Under the pieces are notes generated by a model that ran no database searches, was not told the DNA's origin, and worked only from the letters and a program-made list of their open reading frames with translations. Made by a program: the position numbers and the translations under genes. This document shows positions 1-7,527 of a stretch of DNA of 64,000 nucleotides, piece by piece (positions within the stretch are counted from its first letter, which is position 1; each line of letters opens with the position of its first letter). Source of the stretch: Streptomyces sp. NBC_01335 (GTDB lineage Bacteria > Actinomycetota > Actinomycetes > Streptomycetales > Streptomycetaceae); the NCBI RefSeq assembly GCF_035953295.1, contig NZ_CP108370.1, positions 7,983,001 to 8,047,000 on the forward strand, read 5' to 3'.

Positions 1-40
1 CGGCGACCGGGTCTTCCGGGGGCGCGGACGTCTCGGGCAT
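1..40 (-). CDS. N-terminus of an unidentified gene leaving the window
   Basis: An ATG at 38-40 on the minus strand opens a frame that reads MPETSAPPEDPVA and runs off the left edge. A TGGAG ribosome-binding site lies 6 bases upstream of the ATG, the same arrangement as at several genes here. Only 13 residues are visible, so no function can be given. Confidence 0.45.
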   Translation of the reverse strand, partial: MPETSAPPEDPVA

Positions 41-273
41 GGGTACTCCAGCGGTCAAAGGGGGCCGGGCGGCGCGCGCGGCACGCGGTCGGGCCGAATC
101 GGGAACCCCGGCCCGAGTCCGGGCAGGGTTGCGGGGGAACGCGAGACGGGCGGGGCGGACGTGGTCCGGCCGGTCAGCAGCCGCAGTGCGGTGCGCAGGC
201 CGGCAGCCCGCAGGTACACGAGCGGCAGGCACCGCACTCGTGCGACGACGTACGCGGGGAGGAGGGCGACAGC

Positions 274-369
274 GTGGCGGACGGCGCGGCGGAGCGGAGG
301 CGGCGGACGCCCGCCGTCCTCTCCGGTGCGCTCTCCATGCTGGTCATCCTGGTCTCTCTGCCGCAGTGA
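274..369 (+). CDS. Possible 31-residue hydrophobic peptide
   Basis: A GTG start follows a strong purine-rich site (GGGGAGGAGGG, 4-7 bases upstream). The predicted peptide has an Arg-rich N-terminal half (AAERRRRTP) and a hydrophobic C-terminal half (LSGALSMLVILVSLP), which could be one membrane segment. It is too short for any homology call. The opposite strand codes a Cys-rich stretch, so which strand is used, if either, is undecided. Confidence 0.3.
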   Translation: MADGAAERRRRTPAVLSGALSMLVILVSLPQ

Positions 370-681
370 GCGAGCCGCTGGGACACGCTCGGTGGAACGG
401 GCGGCACACGGGCTCGTGGCCGCCGGACCGCCGGGGAATCACCGGGCCGGTCCGGCGTCAGTTAACCCATGCGGGGGAGAAAGCGTCAATGTCCCCCGAA
501 GCTGTGTGAACGGGTGTAGAGGGTCGGCGCGACGCCCCTGGGGCGTGCCGCAGCCACTGGCCTGACCAGCGAGAATGTCATCAGGGCGGTGGCTGGGTAC
601 GGCGTCCGGGCAGGCGCGGGACATCTCGTGGGGCGGCGTTCATTTCGTGATCCTGTAACACCGGCTTCACACCCGGTCATA
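370..681. other. Intergenic stretch without a recognised gene
   Basis: Several overlapping open frames exist here on both strands but none has a convincing start site or a recognisable product. Nothing else is seen before the hairpin that ends the sulfonate operon. Confidence 0.5.
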
Positions 682-721
682 CGGCGCACACGGTGGCCGG
701 AGCTCCGCCCGGTGTGCGCCG
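682..721 (-). terminator. Hairpin downstream of ssuC
   Basis: The arms CGGCGCACAC (682-691) and GTGTGCGCCG (712-721) form a perfect 10-bp stem with a GC-rich 20-base loop. It lies 15 bases past the ssuC stop codon, where a terminator for the minus-strand operon would be expected. There is no U tract, which is common for streptomycete terminators. Confidence 0.55.
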
Positions 722-735
722 GGCGGGTCGTCCTA

Positions 736-1638
736 TCACGTCCACCTCCTGGCCACGGCCCTCTCCACCGCCCCGAGCACCGCGTCGGTCGCCTTGCCGA
801 GCAGGGCCAGCAGCACGATCGCCAGCAGCAGGACGTCGGTCCGCCCGGTGTTCTGACTGTCGATCAGGAGGAAGCCCAGACCCATGGACGAAGCGATGAG
901 CTCGGCCGCGACCAGGAAGAGCCACCCCTGGGCGAGCCCCAGCCGCAGCCCCGACAGCACCGACGGCGCCGCCGCGGGGATCAGCACCTGGGCGAGCAGC
1001 GCGGGGCCCCGACGGCCGTAGGCGTGGCCCAGCTCGTGGAGACCGGGATCGGCGTGGTCGAGCGCCGAGGCCACCGTCGTGTAGACGGGGAAGAAGGCGC
1101 CGACGGCCACCAGCGTGATCTTCGGCGTCTCGCCGATGCCGAGCCAGAGCAGCAGCAACGGCACCCACGCCAGCGACGGTACGGCGCGCAGCGCCTGGAA
1201 GGTCGGGCCCAGCAGCCGGCGCACCGCCGTCGAGAGCCCGACCAGACCCCCCAGTACGAGTCCGGCCCCGGCCCCGGCGGAGAAGCCCAACAGGACCCGC
1301 TGCACGCTGATCGCCACGTGGTGGAGGAGTTCGCCCCGCTCCCAGAGCACCCGGGCGGCGCGGGCCACCGCCGACGGCTCGGGCAGCTGGCTCGGCGAGT
1401 AGGCCCCCGACCGCGCCGCCGTGTTCCAGACGACGAGGAGCGCCACCGGCACCAGCAGCCCCACCGCCACGCGCCCGGCCGCCCGCCCGGTGGCGGCGAG
1501 CCGCTCACCGCCACCGCGCGCACGCCGCCCGGAGACCGACGAGGTGACCGAGCCGGATGCCGGAGCGTCCCGGCCCGTCACCGCCTCCGCCTTCTTCCCG
1601 GTCCGGGAGGTGGCCATCTCCGTGGTGTCGGCGCTCAC
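736..1638 (-). CDS. ssuC: Aliphatic sulfonate ABC transporter permease SsuC
   Basis: Product of 300 residues, the inner-membrane permease of a sulfonate importer. After a Ser/Thr/Arg-rich cytoplasmic N-terminus of about 45 residues come five to six hydrophobic segments and the BPD-transporter core, including the EAA-like loop around ELGHAYGRRGPALLAQVLIP. The end (AIVLLALLGKATDAVLGAVE) matches SsuC/TauC permeases. The GTG start at 1638 overlaps the ssuA stop as GTGA, so translation is probably coupled. An internal ATG at 1617 is an alternative start. Last gene of the operon: it works with SsuA (binding lipoprotein) and SsuB (ATPase) to import alkanesulfonates for desulfonation by SsuD. Confidence 0.9.
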   Translation of the reverse strand: MSADTTEMATSRTGKKAEAVTGRDAPASGSVTSSVSGRRARGGGERLAATGRAAGRVAVGLLVPVALLVVWNTAARSGAYSPSQLPEPSAVARAARVLWERGELLHHVAISVQRVLLGFSAGAGAGLVLGGLVGLSTAVRRLLGPTFQALRAVPSLAWVPLLLLWLGIGETPKITLVAVGAFFPVYTTVASALDHADPGLHELGHAYGRRGPALLAQVLIPAAAPSVLSGLRLGLAQGWLFLVAAELIASSMGLGFLLIDSQNTGRTDVLLLAIVLLALLGKATDAVLGAVERAVARRWT

Positions 1639-2702
1639 GAGGGGTCCGCCTTCCGCGCGTACTCGGGGAGGAAGAGCGAGTCCAGCGCGCCGTCGACGGC
1701 CTCGCGGTCGGGCACCAGGTTCTCCTCCACGAGGACCGGCGCGATCCGGTCGAGGACCGCGCGCTGCTCGCCGCCGGGGACGGGGGAGATGTCGAGCTCG
1801 GTGCGCCCGGTCAGTTGCTGCCTGGCGACGGCCTCGCTCACCTTGGACTCCTTCGCCAGCAGGCGCACGGCCTCGTCCGGGTGGGCGATGATCCAGGCCC
1901 GGGCCTTCTCGTAACCGTCCACGACCGTCTGGACCAGCTCCGGGTGCTTCTGTTCGAAGTCCGCGGAGACGTTGAGGAAGCCGTACGAGTTGAACGCGAG
2001 GTTCCGGTAGATCAGCCGGGAGCCGCTGTCGATCTGGCTCTGCGAGAGGTACGGGTCGAGCCCCGCCCACGCGTCCACGTCTCCCCGCTCCAGTGCCGTC
2101 CGGCCGTCCGCGTGCTGCAGGTTGACGACCGTGACGTCGTCGGCGCCGAGACCGGCGCTCTCCAGCGCCTGGAGGAGGAAGAAGTAGGGGTCCGTCCCCT
2201 TCGTGACCGCCACCTTCCTGCCCTTCAGCTCCCGCACCGACCGGATCGGCGAGCCCTTCGCCACGACGAGCGAGGACCATTCGGGCCGGCTGTACACGTC
2301 GACCGTGTGCAGTTCGGTCCCGTTGGCACGGGCGAGCAGAGCGGGTGTGCCCGCCGTCGAGCCGAAGTCGATCGCCCCCGCGCGGAGGTTCTCGTTGGCC
2401 TTGTTGCTGCCGAGGGACTGGGTCCAGGTGACGGCGGCGCCCTGGCCGGAGAGCGTCTTGCCGAGCCAGCCCTTCTCCCGCAGGACGAGGCTCTCCGGGT
2501 TGTAGTACGCCCAGTCCAGCCGGACCGTCACCGAGGCGCCGCCGGCCTTGGGGCCGGCCGCGGCGGAGCCGTCGGCGGACTCGCCCGACACACAGGCGGT
2601 GGCGGTCAGCAGCAGACCGGCGAGGAGAGCGGTTCCCGCGGCTCGTCGTACGGCGGTTCGCACAGTGGTGCTCACGGTGGTCCTCACGGAGGTGTCTCTC
2701 AT
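1635..2702 (-). CDS. ssuA: Sulfonate-binding lipoprotein SsuA
   Basis: A 355-residue extracytoplasmic substrate-binding lipoprotein. An Arg-containing n-region, a hydrophobic segment (ALLAGLLLTATAC) and a lipobox with Cys37 mark it for lipidation. The mature part shows the SsuA/nitrate-taurine binding fold, e.g. VRLDWAYYNPESLVLREKGW, LRAGAIDFGSTAGTPALLAR and the second-lobe motif RKVAVTKGTDPYFFLLQALE. It delivers alkanesulfonates to SsuC/SsuB. The ATG start lies 10 bases past the ssuB stop and the stop overlaps the ssuC start, so it sits in the middle of one polycistronic unit. Substrate range (alkanesulfonate or taurine) cannot be read from the sequence; the adjacent SsuD favours alkanesulfonates. 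Confidence 0.92.
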   Translation of the reverse strand: MRDTSVRTTVSTTVRTAVRRAAGTALLAGLLLTATACVSGESADGSAAAGPKAGGASVTVRLDWAYYNPESLVLREKGWLGKTLSGQGAAVTWTQSLGSNKANENLRAGAIDFGSTAGTPALLARANGTELHTVDVYSRPEWSSLVVAKGSPIRSVRELKGRKVAVTKGTDPYFFLLQALESAGLGADDVTVVNLQHADGRTALERGDVDAWAGLDPYLSQSQIDSGSRLIYRNLAFNSYGFLNVSADFEQKHPELVQTVVDGYEKARAWIIAHPDEAVRLLAKESKVSEAVARQQLTGRTELDISPVPGGEQRAVLDRIAPVLVEENLVPDREAVDGALDSLFLPEYARKADPS

Positions 2703-2712
2703 GGCCTGTCTC

Positions 2713-3573
2713 TCAGGGCTGGTGGGGACGGTCGGGGGTGCCGACGCCGAGCCGGCGCAACAGATCGGCTCTCAGCGGCGCCAGTTCCGGATGGCCACGT
2801 GGCCGGGGACGGGCGACGGGGACGTCGATCCGGGCGGCGATCGTGGCGGCGGGGCCCGACCCGAGCAGCACGATCCGGTCCGCGAGTTGCAGTGCCTCGT
2901 CCACGTCGTGCGTGACCATCAGCACCGTGGTGCCCGCCGCGCGCTGCATCGTGTCCAGCAGGTCCTGCATCCGCATCCGGGTGAGCGCGTCGAGCGCCGC
3001 GAAGGGCTCGTCGAGCAACAGCACGCCCGGCTCCCGCGCCAGGGCCCGGGCGAGCGCGGCCCGCTGCGCCATACCGCCGGAGACCTGGCCGGGGCGGTGG
3101 CCGCCGTACCCGTCCAGGCCCACCTCGGTGAGCCGCCGCGCGACGGTGGCCCGCCCCTCGGCCCGGTCGGTGCCCCTCGGCAGACCGAAGGCGACGTTGG
3201 ACGACAGGGTGCGCCAGCGCATCAGGCGCGGGTCCTGGAACACCACCGCCGTGCGCGGATCGCCCGCGACGACGGGCCTCCCGTCGACCAGCACCTGACC
3301 CGACGTGGGTACGTCCAGCCCGCCGATCAGTCTCAGCAGCGTCGACTTGCCGGACCCGGACGGCCCCAGCACCGCGACCGTCTCGCCCGCCGCCAGATCC
3401 AGGTCGATTCCGGCCAGCACGCTCCGGGCCCGCCGGCCCTGCCCGAAGTCCCGCCCGACACCCCGCAGGGAGACGGCGGCGGCACCCGTACCGGACCGTT
3501 CCCCCGGGCCGGGCGCCTCCGGCGCCCCCACCCCCGGCCCGGCCACATCGGCTGTGGAGCCGGCCCGGCTCAC
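2713..3573 (-). CDS. ssuB: Sulfonate ABC transporter ATPase SsuB
   Basis: The 286-residue ATP-binding subunit of the sulfonate importer. Walker A GPSGSGKST lies near residues 70-78, the Q-loop VFQDPR near 111-116, the ABC signature VSGGMAQR near 164-171, Walker B VLLLDEP near 184-190, and the H-loop in VTHDVDEAL. The GMAQR signature is typical of the SsuB/TauB/NrtD group. The first 30 residues are a disordered Ala/Gly/Pro extension. The GTG start at 3573 overlaps the ssuD stop (GTGA), so it is coupled to SsuD. Confidence 0.93.
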   Translation of the reverse strand: MSRAGSTADVAGPGVGAPEAPGPGERSGTGAAAVSLRGVGRDFGQGRRARSVLAGIDLDLAAGETVAVLGPSGSGKSTLLRLIGGLDVPTSGQVLVDGRPVVAGDPRTAVVFQDPRLMRWRTLSSNVAFGLPRGTDRAEGRATVARRLTEVGLDGYGGHRPGQVSGGMAQRAALARALAREPGVLLLDEPFAALDALTRMRMQDLLDTMQRAAGTTVLMVTHDVDEALQLADRIVLLGSGPAATIAARIDVPVARPRPRGHPELAPLRADLLRRLGVGTPDRPHQP

Positions 3574-4718
3574 CGCCGCCCCGCGAACGGGACGATGGCC
3601 GAGGGCGCGGCGGCGCTCGCGAACGGGGGCTTCCACAGCCCGCGCCGTGCCAGCACCGGCAGGACGCCCTCGCCGAACCAGTACGCCTCCTCCAGGTGCG
3701 GGTATCCCGACAGGACGAACTCCTCGATGCCCAGGGCCTGGTACTCGGCGATCAGGTCGGCGACCTCCTCGTGCGAACCGACCATGGCCGTGCCCGCACC
3801 CCCGCGCACCAGCCCGATGCCGGCCCACAGGTTCGGATGGATCTCCAGCCCGTCCCGGCCGCCGCCGTGCAGCGCGAGCATCCGGTGCTGCCCCTCCGAT
3901 TCGCTGCGCGCGAGGCCCTCCTGCACGGACCGGATGGTCTGCTCGTCGAAGCCGTCCAGCAGCCGTCCGGCCTCGGCCCACGCCTGCTCGGAGGTGTCCC
4001 GGGTGATCACGTGCAGCCGGATGCCGAACCGCACGGTCCGCCCCTCCTCGGCGGCGAGCTTCCTGATCCAGGCGATCTTCCCGGCGACGGCCGCGGGAGG
4101 CTCGCCCCAGGTCAGGTAGACGTCGCTGTGCCGGGCCGCGACCACACCGGCGGCGGGGGACGAACCGCCGAAGTAGATCTCGGGGACCGGGTCGGGCACC
4201 CTCGCCAGCCTGGCGTCCTCGACCCGCAGGTGTTCGCCCGCGTGGTCGACGGCCCCGCCCTTCCACAGCTCCCGCACGATGTGCAGGAACTCGCCGGTGC
4301 GCGCGTACCGCCCCTCCTTGTCGAGGAAGTCGCCGTAGGCGCGCTGCTCGTGGCTCTCACCACCGGTGACGATGTTCAGCAACAGCCGGTTTCCGGTGAG
4401 CCGTTGGTACGTGGACGCCATCTGCGCCGCGAGGGTCGGGGACACCGATCCGGGCCGGAAGGCCACCAGGAACTTCAGGCGCTCGGTGTGCTGGCTGATC
4501 AACGCCGTGGTGAGCCAGGCGTCTTCGCACCAGGCGCCCGTCGGGGTGAGTGCGCCGACGAAGCCCAGCTGCTCGGCCGCCAGCGCGATCTGCGTGAGGT
4601 AGGGGACGCTCGGCGGGCGGTCGCCGCCCGCCGCCGTGACGGGCGTCCCGTGACCGCCTCCCACGACGTGCCGGCTGTCGCCGTTGGTGGGAAGGAACCA
4701 GTGGAACGTGAGAGACAT
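3570..4718 (-). CDS. ssuD: FMNH2-dependent alkanesulfonate monooxygenase SsuD
   Basis: A 382-residue flavin monooxygenase of the bacterial luciferase-like TIM-barrel family, the usual SsuD length. It cleaves the C-S bond of alkanesulfonates with FMNH2 and O2, giving an aldehyde and sulfite. Diagnostic stretches are LTFHWFLPTNGDSRHVVGG at the N-terminus, LKFLVAFRPGSVSPTLAAQM, NRLLLNIVTGGESHEQRAYG and the C-terminal FVLSGYPHLEEAYWFGEGVL. The ATG at 4718 is preceded by AAAGGA, and the frame upstream of it is not conserved-looking. It needs reduced flavin, which the reductase at the head of the operon can supply. Confidence 0.94.
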   Translation of the reverse strand: MSLTFHWFLPTNGDSRHVVGGGHGTPVTAAGGDRPPSVPYLTQIALAAEQLGFVGALTPTGAWCEDAWLTTALISQHTERLKFLVAFRPGSVSPTLAAQMASTYQRLTGNRLLLNIVTGGESHEQRAYGDFLDKEGRYARTGEFLHIVRELWKGGAVDHAGEHLRVEDARLARVPDPVPEIYFGGSSPAAGVVAARHSDVYLTWGEPPAAVAGKIAWIRKLAAEEGRTVRFGIRLHVITRDTSEQAWAEAGRLLDGFDEQTIRSVQEGLARSESEGQHRMLALHGGGRDGLEIHPNLWAGIGLVRGGAGTAMVGSHEEVADLIAEYQALGIEEFVLSGYPHLEEAYWFGEGVLPVLARRGLWKPPFASAAAPSAIVPFAGRR

Positions 4719-4794
4719 GAGGGAGAGTCCTTTCGGTGCGGGAAGCAGGATGCGGCGGAGTGGGGACTGCGACGGAACGGGGAACGGGCGGCGG

Positions 4795-6024
4795 TCAGAG
4801 GAGCCCGTGGCGGGGTGGGCGGGTGCCGTTGAGCGTCCAACGGCCCAGGTGCTGCACCTTCCAGCGCGTCGGGTCGTGCAGAGTGTGGGTCCGGGCGTCA
4901 CGCCAATGCCGGTGCAGATTCAGGGAGTCGAGCGCCGCCCGGGTGCCCGCCACCTCGAAGAGCGCCGAGCCGGTCTCGACCGCCGCCTCCGCGGCGACGA
5001 CCTTCGCCGCCGCGACCGCCAGGGAGGCTTCGGCGGCGGAGTCGTCGGTGAGATCGGCCTCCGCCCGGTCGACCGCACGCGCCGCCTCGGCCAGCAGCGC
5101 GTCGGACGACCGTACGCGCAGCGACAGTTCACCGAACCGCTGGATGAGGAGTGGGTCGTCGGAGGCCTTCTCCACCCCGCTCTCGAACCAGGGACGGCTC
5201 TTGGTGCGGACGAAGGCCGCGGCTTCCTCCAGAGCCGCCGCCGCGATGCCCGCGTCGATGGCGGCGTGCAGCAACTGGGCGACGGCCCCGTGCAACTGCG
5301 GTCCGCGAAAGGTGAGATGGTGCGGAACCACCCGGTCGGCCGGTACGCGGACGCCGTCGAGCCGGACCGTCCCGCTCGCGGTCGTGCGCTGCCCCATCCC
5401 GTCCCAGTCGTCCACCACGGTGACGCCGCTCGCGGAACGCGGCACGTAGGCCACCCACAGCTCCTCGTCGTCACCCCGGGCCAGCACGGGTATCCAGTCC
5501 GCGTAGAGAGCCCCGGTCGAGTAGTGCTTCTCCCCGGTCAGCAGGAAGCCGCCGCCCTCGTCGGAGGTGAGCCGGGTCCGGATGTCCTGGACGTGCTTCG
5601 TCCCCGCTTCGGACTGGGCGTTGCCGAAACGGCGGCCCGCCAGCACCTCGCCGAAGAAGAACCGGCGCTGTTCCTCGCTGCCCCGGGCGCGCAGCACGTT
5701 GACGTACACGAAATGGCTCTGCGGGATCTGCGCGAGGCTGGCATCGGCCGAGGCGAGGGTCCGCACGACCCGAGCCAAGGTGGTGTGGCGCACCCCCGCA
5801 CCGCCGTACGCCCCGGGCACCGTGACGCCGAGGAGACCGGAGGCGGAGAGGCGGTCGAGTTCGGCGTGCGGCAGACGGCGCTCCGCGTCCCGCGCGGCGG
5901 CGCCCGTGCGGAACTCCGCGGCCAGCTCGGACGCGAGGGCGAGCGCCTCCGCGTCGTCGCGGACCACATGGGCGGCGGACGGATCTCCGGCGGAGAGGGA
6001 GGGAGGGACGGCGGAAACGGTCAT
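4795..6024 (-). CDS. SfnB-type flavin-dependent sulfur-acquisition enzyme
   Basis: A 409-residue acyl-CoA-dehydrogenase-fold protein of the SfnB/DszC branch. These are FMNH2-dependent monooxygenases or oxidases of organosulfur compounds rather than true acyl-CoA dehydrogenases. Recognisable stretches are LLGVTVPGAYGGAG, LAQIPQSHFVYVNVLR, GNAQSEAGTKHVQDIRT, TGEKHYSTGALYADWIPVLA and the C-terminal HRHWRDARTHTLHDPTRWK, a hallmark of the SfnB/DszC group. The catalytic Glu region of classical ACADs is replaced. The ATG at 6024 has CCGGAG six bases upstream. It lies 76 bases upstream of ssuD and belongs to the same operon, so it likely supplies the monooxygenase with sulfonates or sulfones derived from other organosulfur sources. 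The exact substrate is unknown. Confidence 0.85.
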   Translation of the reverse strand: MTVSAVPPSLSAGDPSAAHVVRDDAEALALASELAAEFRTGAAARDAERRLPHAELDRLSASGLLGVTVPGAYGGAGVRHTTLARVVRTLASADASLAQIPQSHFVYVNVLRARGSEEQRRFFFGEVLAGRRFGNAQSEAGTKHVQDIRTRLTSDEGGGFLLTGEKHYSTGALYADWIPVLARGDDEELWVAYVPRSASGVTVVDDWDGMGQRTTASGTVRLDGVRVPADRVVPHHLTFRGPQLHGAVAQLLHAAIDAGIAAAALEEAAAFVRTKSRPWFESGVEKASDDPLLIQRFGELSLRVRSSDALLAEAARAVDRAEADLTDDSAAEASLAVAAAKVVAAEAAVETGSALFEVAGTRAALDSLNLHRHWRDARTHTLHDPTRWKVQHLGRWTLNGTRPPRHGLL

Positions 6025-6117
6025 CGGTACTCCGGGGGTCGGGCGGGGGCGTGAAGGGCTGCGGGCGGGAAGGCAGGAGTGGGTGCGGGCGGGCGCTGGT
6101 CCCGGTCCGCGCACCGG

Positions 6118-6681
6118 TCACCCGGTGGCGTACAGGGTGGGGCGCGATCCGGCCGGGGACAGCGCGGCGGAGAACCGGCCGAGGACGTCGTACAGGGGCG
6201 CGGCGGCCGAGGCGGCCACCGTGACCTGGCCGTCCGCCGAGACCGTGATCTCCTTGTCGACGACGAACCACCCCTGGGTGATGTGGCCGGCGCCCATGGA
6301 GTTGAGTACCGGGCGCAGGGCGTAGTCGACGGCGAGGACGTGCGCGACCGACCCGCCGGTGGCCAGCGGCAGGACGGTCTTCCCGGCCAGCGCGTACTGC
6401 GGGAGCAGGTCCAGCAGCGCCTTGAGGACCCCCGAGTAGGCGGCCTTGTAGACGGGTGTGCCGACGACGAGGCCGTCCGCCCGGTCCACCAGCGCCGCCA
6501 CACGGGCGATGGCCGGATGGCCCGGATCGGCCCCCAGCAGGGCCTGAGCGGGGAGATCGCGGACGTCCAGCGGTACGACCTCGTGCCCGTCCGACTCCAG
6601 GCGTGCGTCGAGATGACGCAGCAGCCGGGAGGTGCGGGACGTGGCGGAAGGACTGCCGGACACGGAAAGGATGACGGCCAT
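6118..6681 (-). CDS. NAD(P)H-dependent FMN reductase (SsuE/MsuE type)
   Basis: A 187-residue flavodoxin-fold reductase that would supply FMNH2 to SsuD and to the SfnB-type enzyme. The phosphate-binding loop SVSGSPSATSRTSRLL (residues 7-22) is the family signature, followed by VVGTPVYKAAYSGVLKALLD and VLPLATGGSVAHVLAVDYALRP cut here into its recognisable core. The C-terminal GHITQGWFVVDKEI matches SsuE/MsuE proteins. The ATG at 6681 has TGGAG 8 bases upstream. It is the first enzyme gene of the operon, separated from the leader peptide by an untranslated leader of about 475 bases. Confidence 0.9.
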   Translation of the reverse strand: MAVILSVSGSPSATSRTSRLLRHLDARLESDGHEVVPLDVRDLPAQALLGADPGHPAIARVAALVDRADGLVVGTPVYKAAYSGVLKALLDLLPQYALAGKTVLPLATGGSVAHVLAVDYALRPVLNSMGAGHITQGWFVVDKEITVSADGQVTVAASAAAPLYDVLGRFSAALSPAGSRPTLYATG

Positions 6682-7051
6682 CGGAACTCCAGAGGTCGGC
6701 ACCGGGCACGGGAATCAGCCGGGGCAGGGAAGGCAGGCAGAGGGCGGGGAGGGTGCCGCGGGGCGCAGGGGGCAGTCACCGGCTACAAGCCGACGCATCG
6801 GCAGACGGCAGACGGCAGACGGCAGACGGCAGACGGTCCGGCGGCCGGAGGGTCCGGCGGTCGGCGGCACACGGGCCGAGGCGGCCGGGTTCCCGTACGG
6901 CGATCGGGAAACCTGTGCACCTACGGCATGTCCGCGGCGAGGATGGGGAGGCGTCGCGGCGCATCGGCCGACACGAGCCACCTCGTCGCCGAGGCCGTCA
7001 CCGGACGGCGCTCCCGGGTGCGACGGGCACACCACGCCCCCTTGCACCACT
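6682..7051 (-). other. Long untranslated leader of the sulfonate operon
   Basis: Between the attenuator-like hairpin and the FMN reductase there are about 370 bases without a credible gene on either strand. The stretch contains a five-copy heptamer repeat at 6800-6834. Frames that cross it have no ribosome-binding sites and no recognisable product. Confidence 0.5.
6800..6834. repeat. Five tandem copies of the heptamer GGCAGAC
   Basis: Five perfect head-to-tail copies of GGCAGAC, with no interruptions, lie in the untranslated leader of the sulfonate operon. On the transcribed minus strand the unit reads GTCTGCC. Being a 7-mer, copy changes would not matter for coding. A sixth unit starts (GG) and then diverges. 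Confidence 0.9.
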
Positions 7052-7089
7052 CGTCCGTCCCACCGCGCGATGGTGTGGTGGGACGGACG
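7052..7089 (-). promoter_or_regulatory. Attenuator-like hairpin after the Cys leader peptide
   Basis: A perfect 13-bp stem: CGTCCGTCCCACC (7052-7064) pairs with GGTGGGACGGACG (7077-7089), with a 12-base loop. On the minus strand it lies 67 bases downstream of the leader-peptide stop and well before the first enzyme gene, which is where a transcription attenuator would be. There is no U tract. No alternative antiterminator pairing was worked out. Confidence 0.6.
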
Positions 7090-7155
7090 GGCAGGGTGCG
7101 GCAAAGGAGCGGAACGGGCGGGACGAGGCTCCCGAGACGCGCTACGGCGGGACGG

Positions 7156-7263
7156 TCAGCGGCCGTGGCCGGGGCGACAACCGTGGCAGGGGCGACAGAC
7201 GGCGCTGGAGACACGCGCGAGGTCGACATGGCGCCGCCGCGTGAGGTCCACTCGCTTGTCCAT
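7156..7263 (-). CDS. Cys-rich sulfur-operon leader peptide (uORF)
   Basis: A 35-residue peptide starting MDKRVDLT, with a core RRRHVDLARVSSAVCR and a C-terminal tail CRPCHGCRPGHGR. The R-R-H-V-D-L-x-R-V-x-S-A-x-C-R pattern is the one carried by short putative leader peptides found ahead of sulfur assimilation genes in streptomycetes. Cysteine-rich upstream frames act as cysteine-responsive attenuators in mycobacteria. Three Cys codons cluster at residues 23, 26 and 29, just before the stop. There is no good ribosome-binding site, which fits leaderless translation; an in-frame GTG at 7269 is an alternative start. It sits about 475 bases upstream of the FMN reductase, with a hairpin between. 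Confidence 0.8.
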   Translation of the reverse strand: MDKRVDLTRRRHVDLARVSSAVCRPCHGCRPGHGR

Positions 7264-7527
7264 GGTCACCGATCCGCTGGGAGGGGGTGGAGCTGTCCGG
7301 CCGGGCCCGGTCCACCCGCCGAGCGGGAAAACCGTGCCACCGGGGAACGCGGTCCGCGCGGCCTTCCCGGCCGCCCGCTGTCCGTTCCCGTCAAGGAGCG
7401 TACCGGCAGCCGGGCCCTCGGTGGGAGTCGGTATCGGCGAACCGTTGATAGGGTTTCCCTCTCACCTTTCCCTCCGGCCAGGGCGGTTGCCGCCCTCCGC
7501 GGGGGCGCCCCTTCCGGAGGACGAGCC
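7264..7527. promoter_or_regulatory. Divergent promoter region of the leader peptide and the LysR gene
   Basis: This 264-base region must hold the promoters of the sulfonate operon (minus) and the LysR gene (plus). A short symmetric element AGGG-TTT-CCCT at 7450-7460 lies about 70 bases before the LysR start and is a candidate regulator site. No confident -10/-35 pair was found. Confidence 0.35.

Noticed and set aside
589..1914. Very long Gln/Arg-rich ORF antisense to ssuC
   Set aside because: A typical high-GC shadow; the opposite frame is a clear permease.
6800..6834. Short repeats resembling a CRISPR array (also 18966-19084)
   Set aside because: Units are directly adjacent without spacers and much shorter than CRISPR repeats; no cas genes are present.
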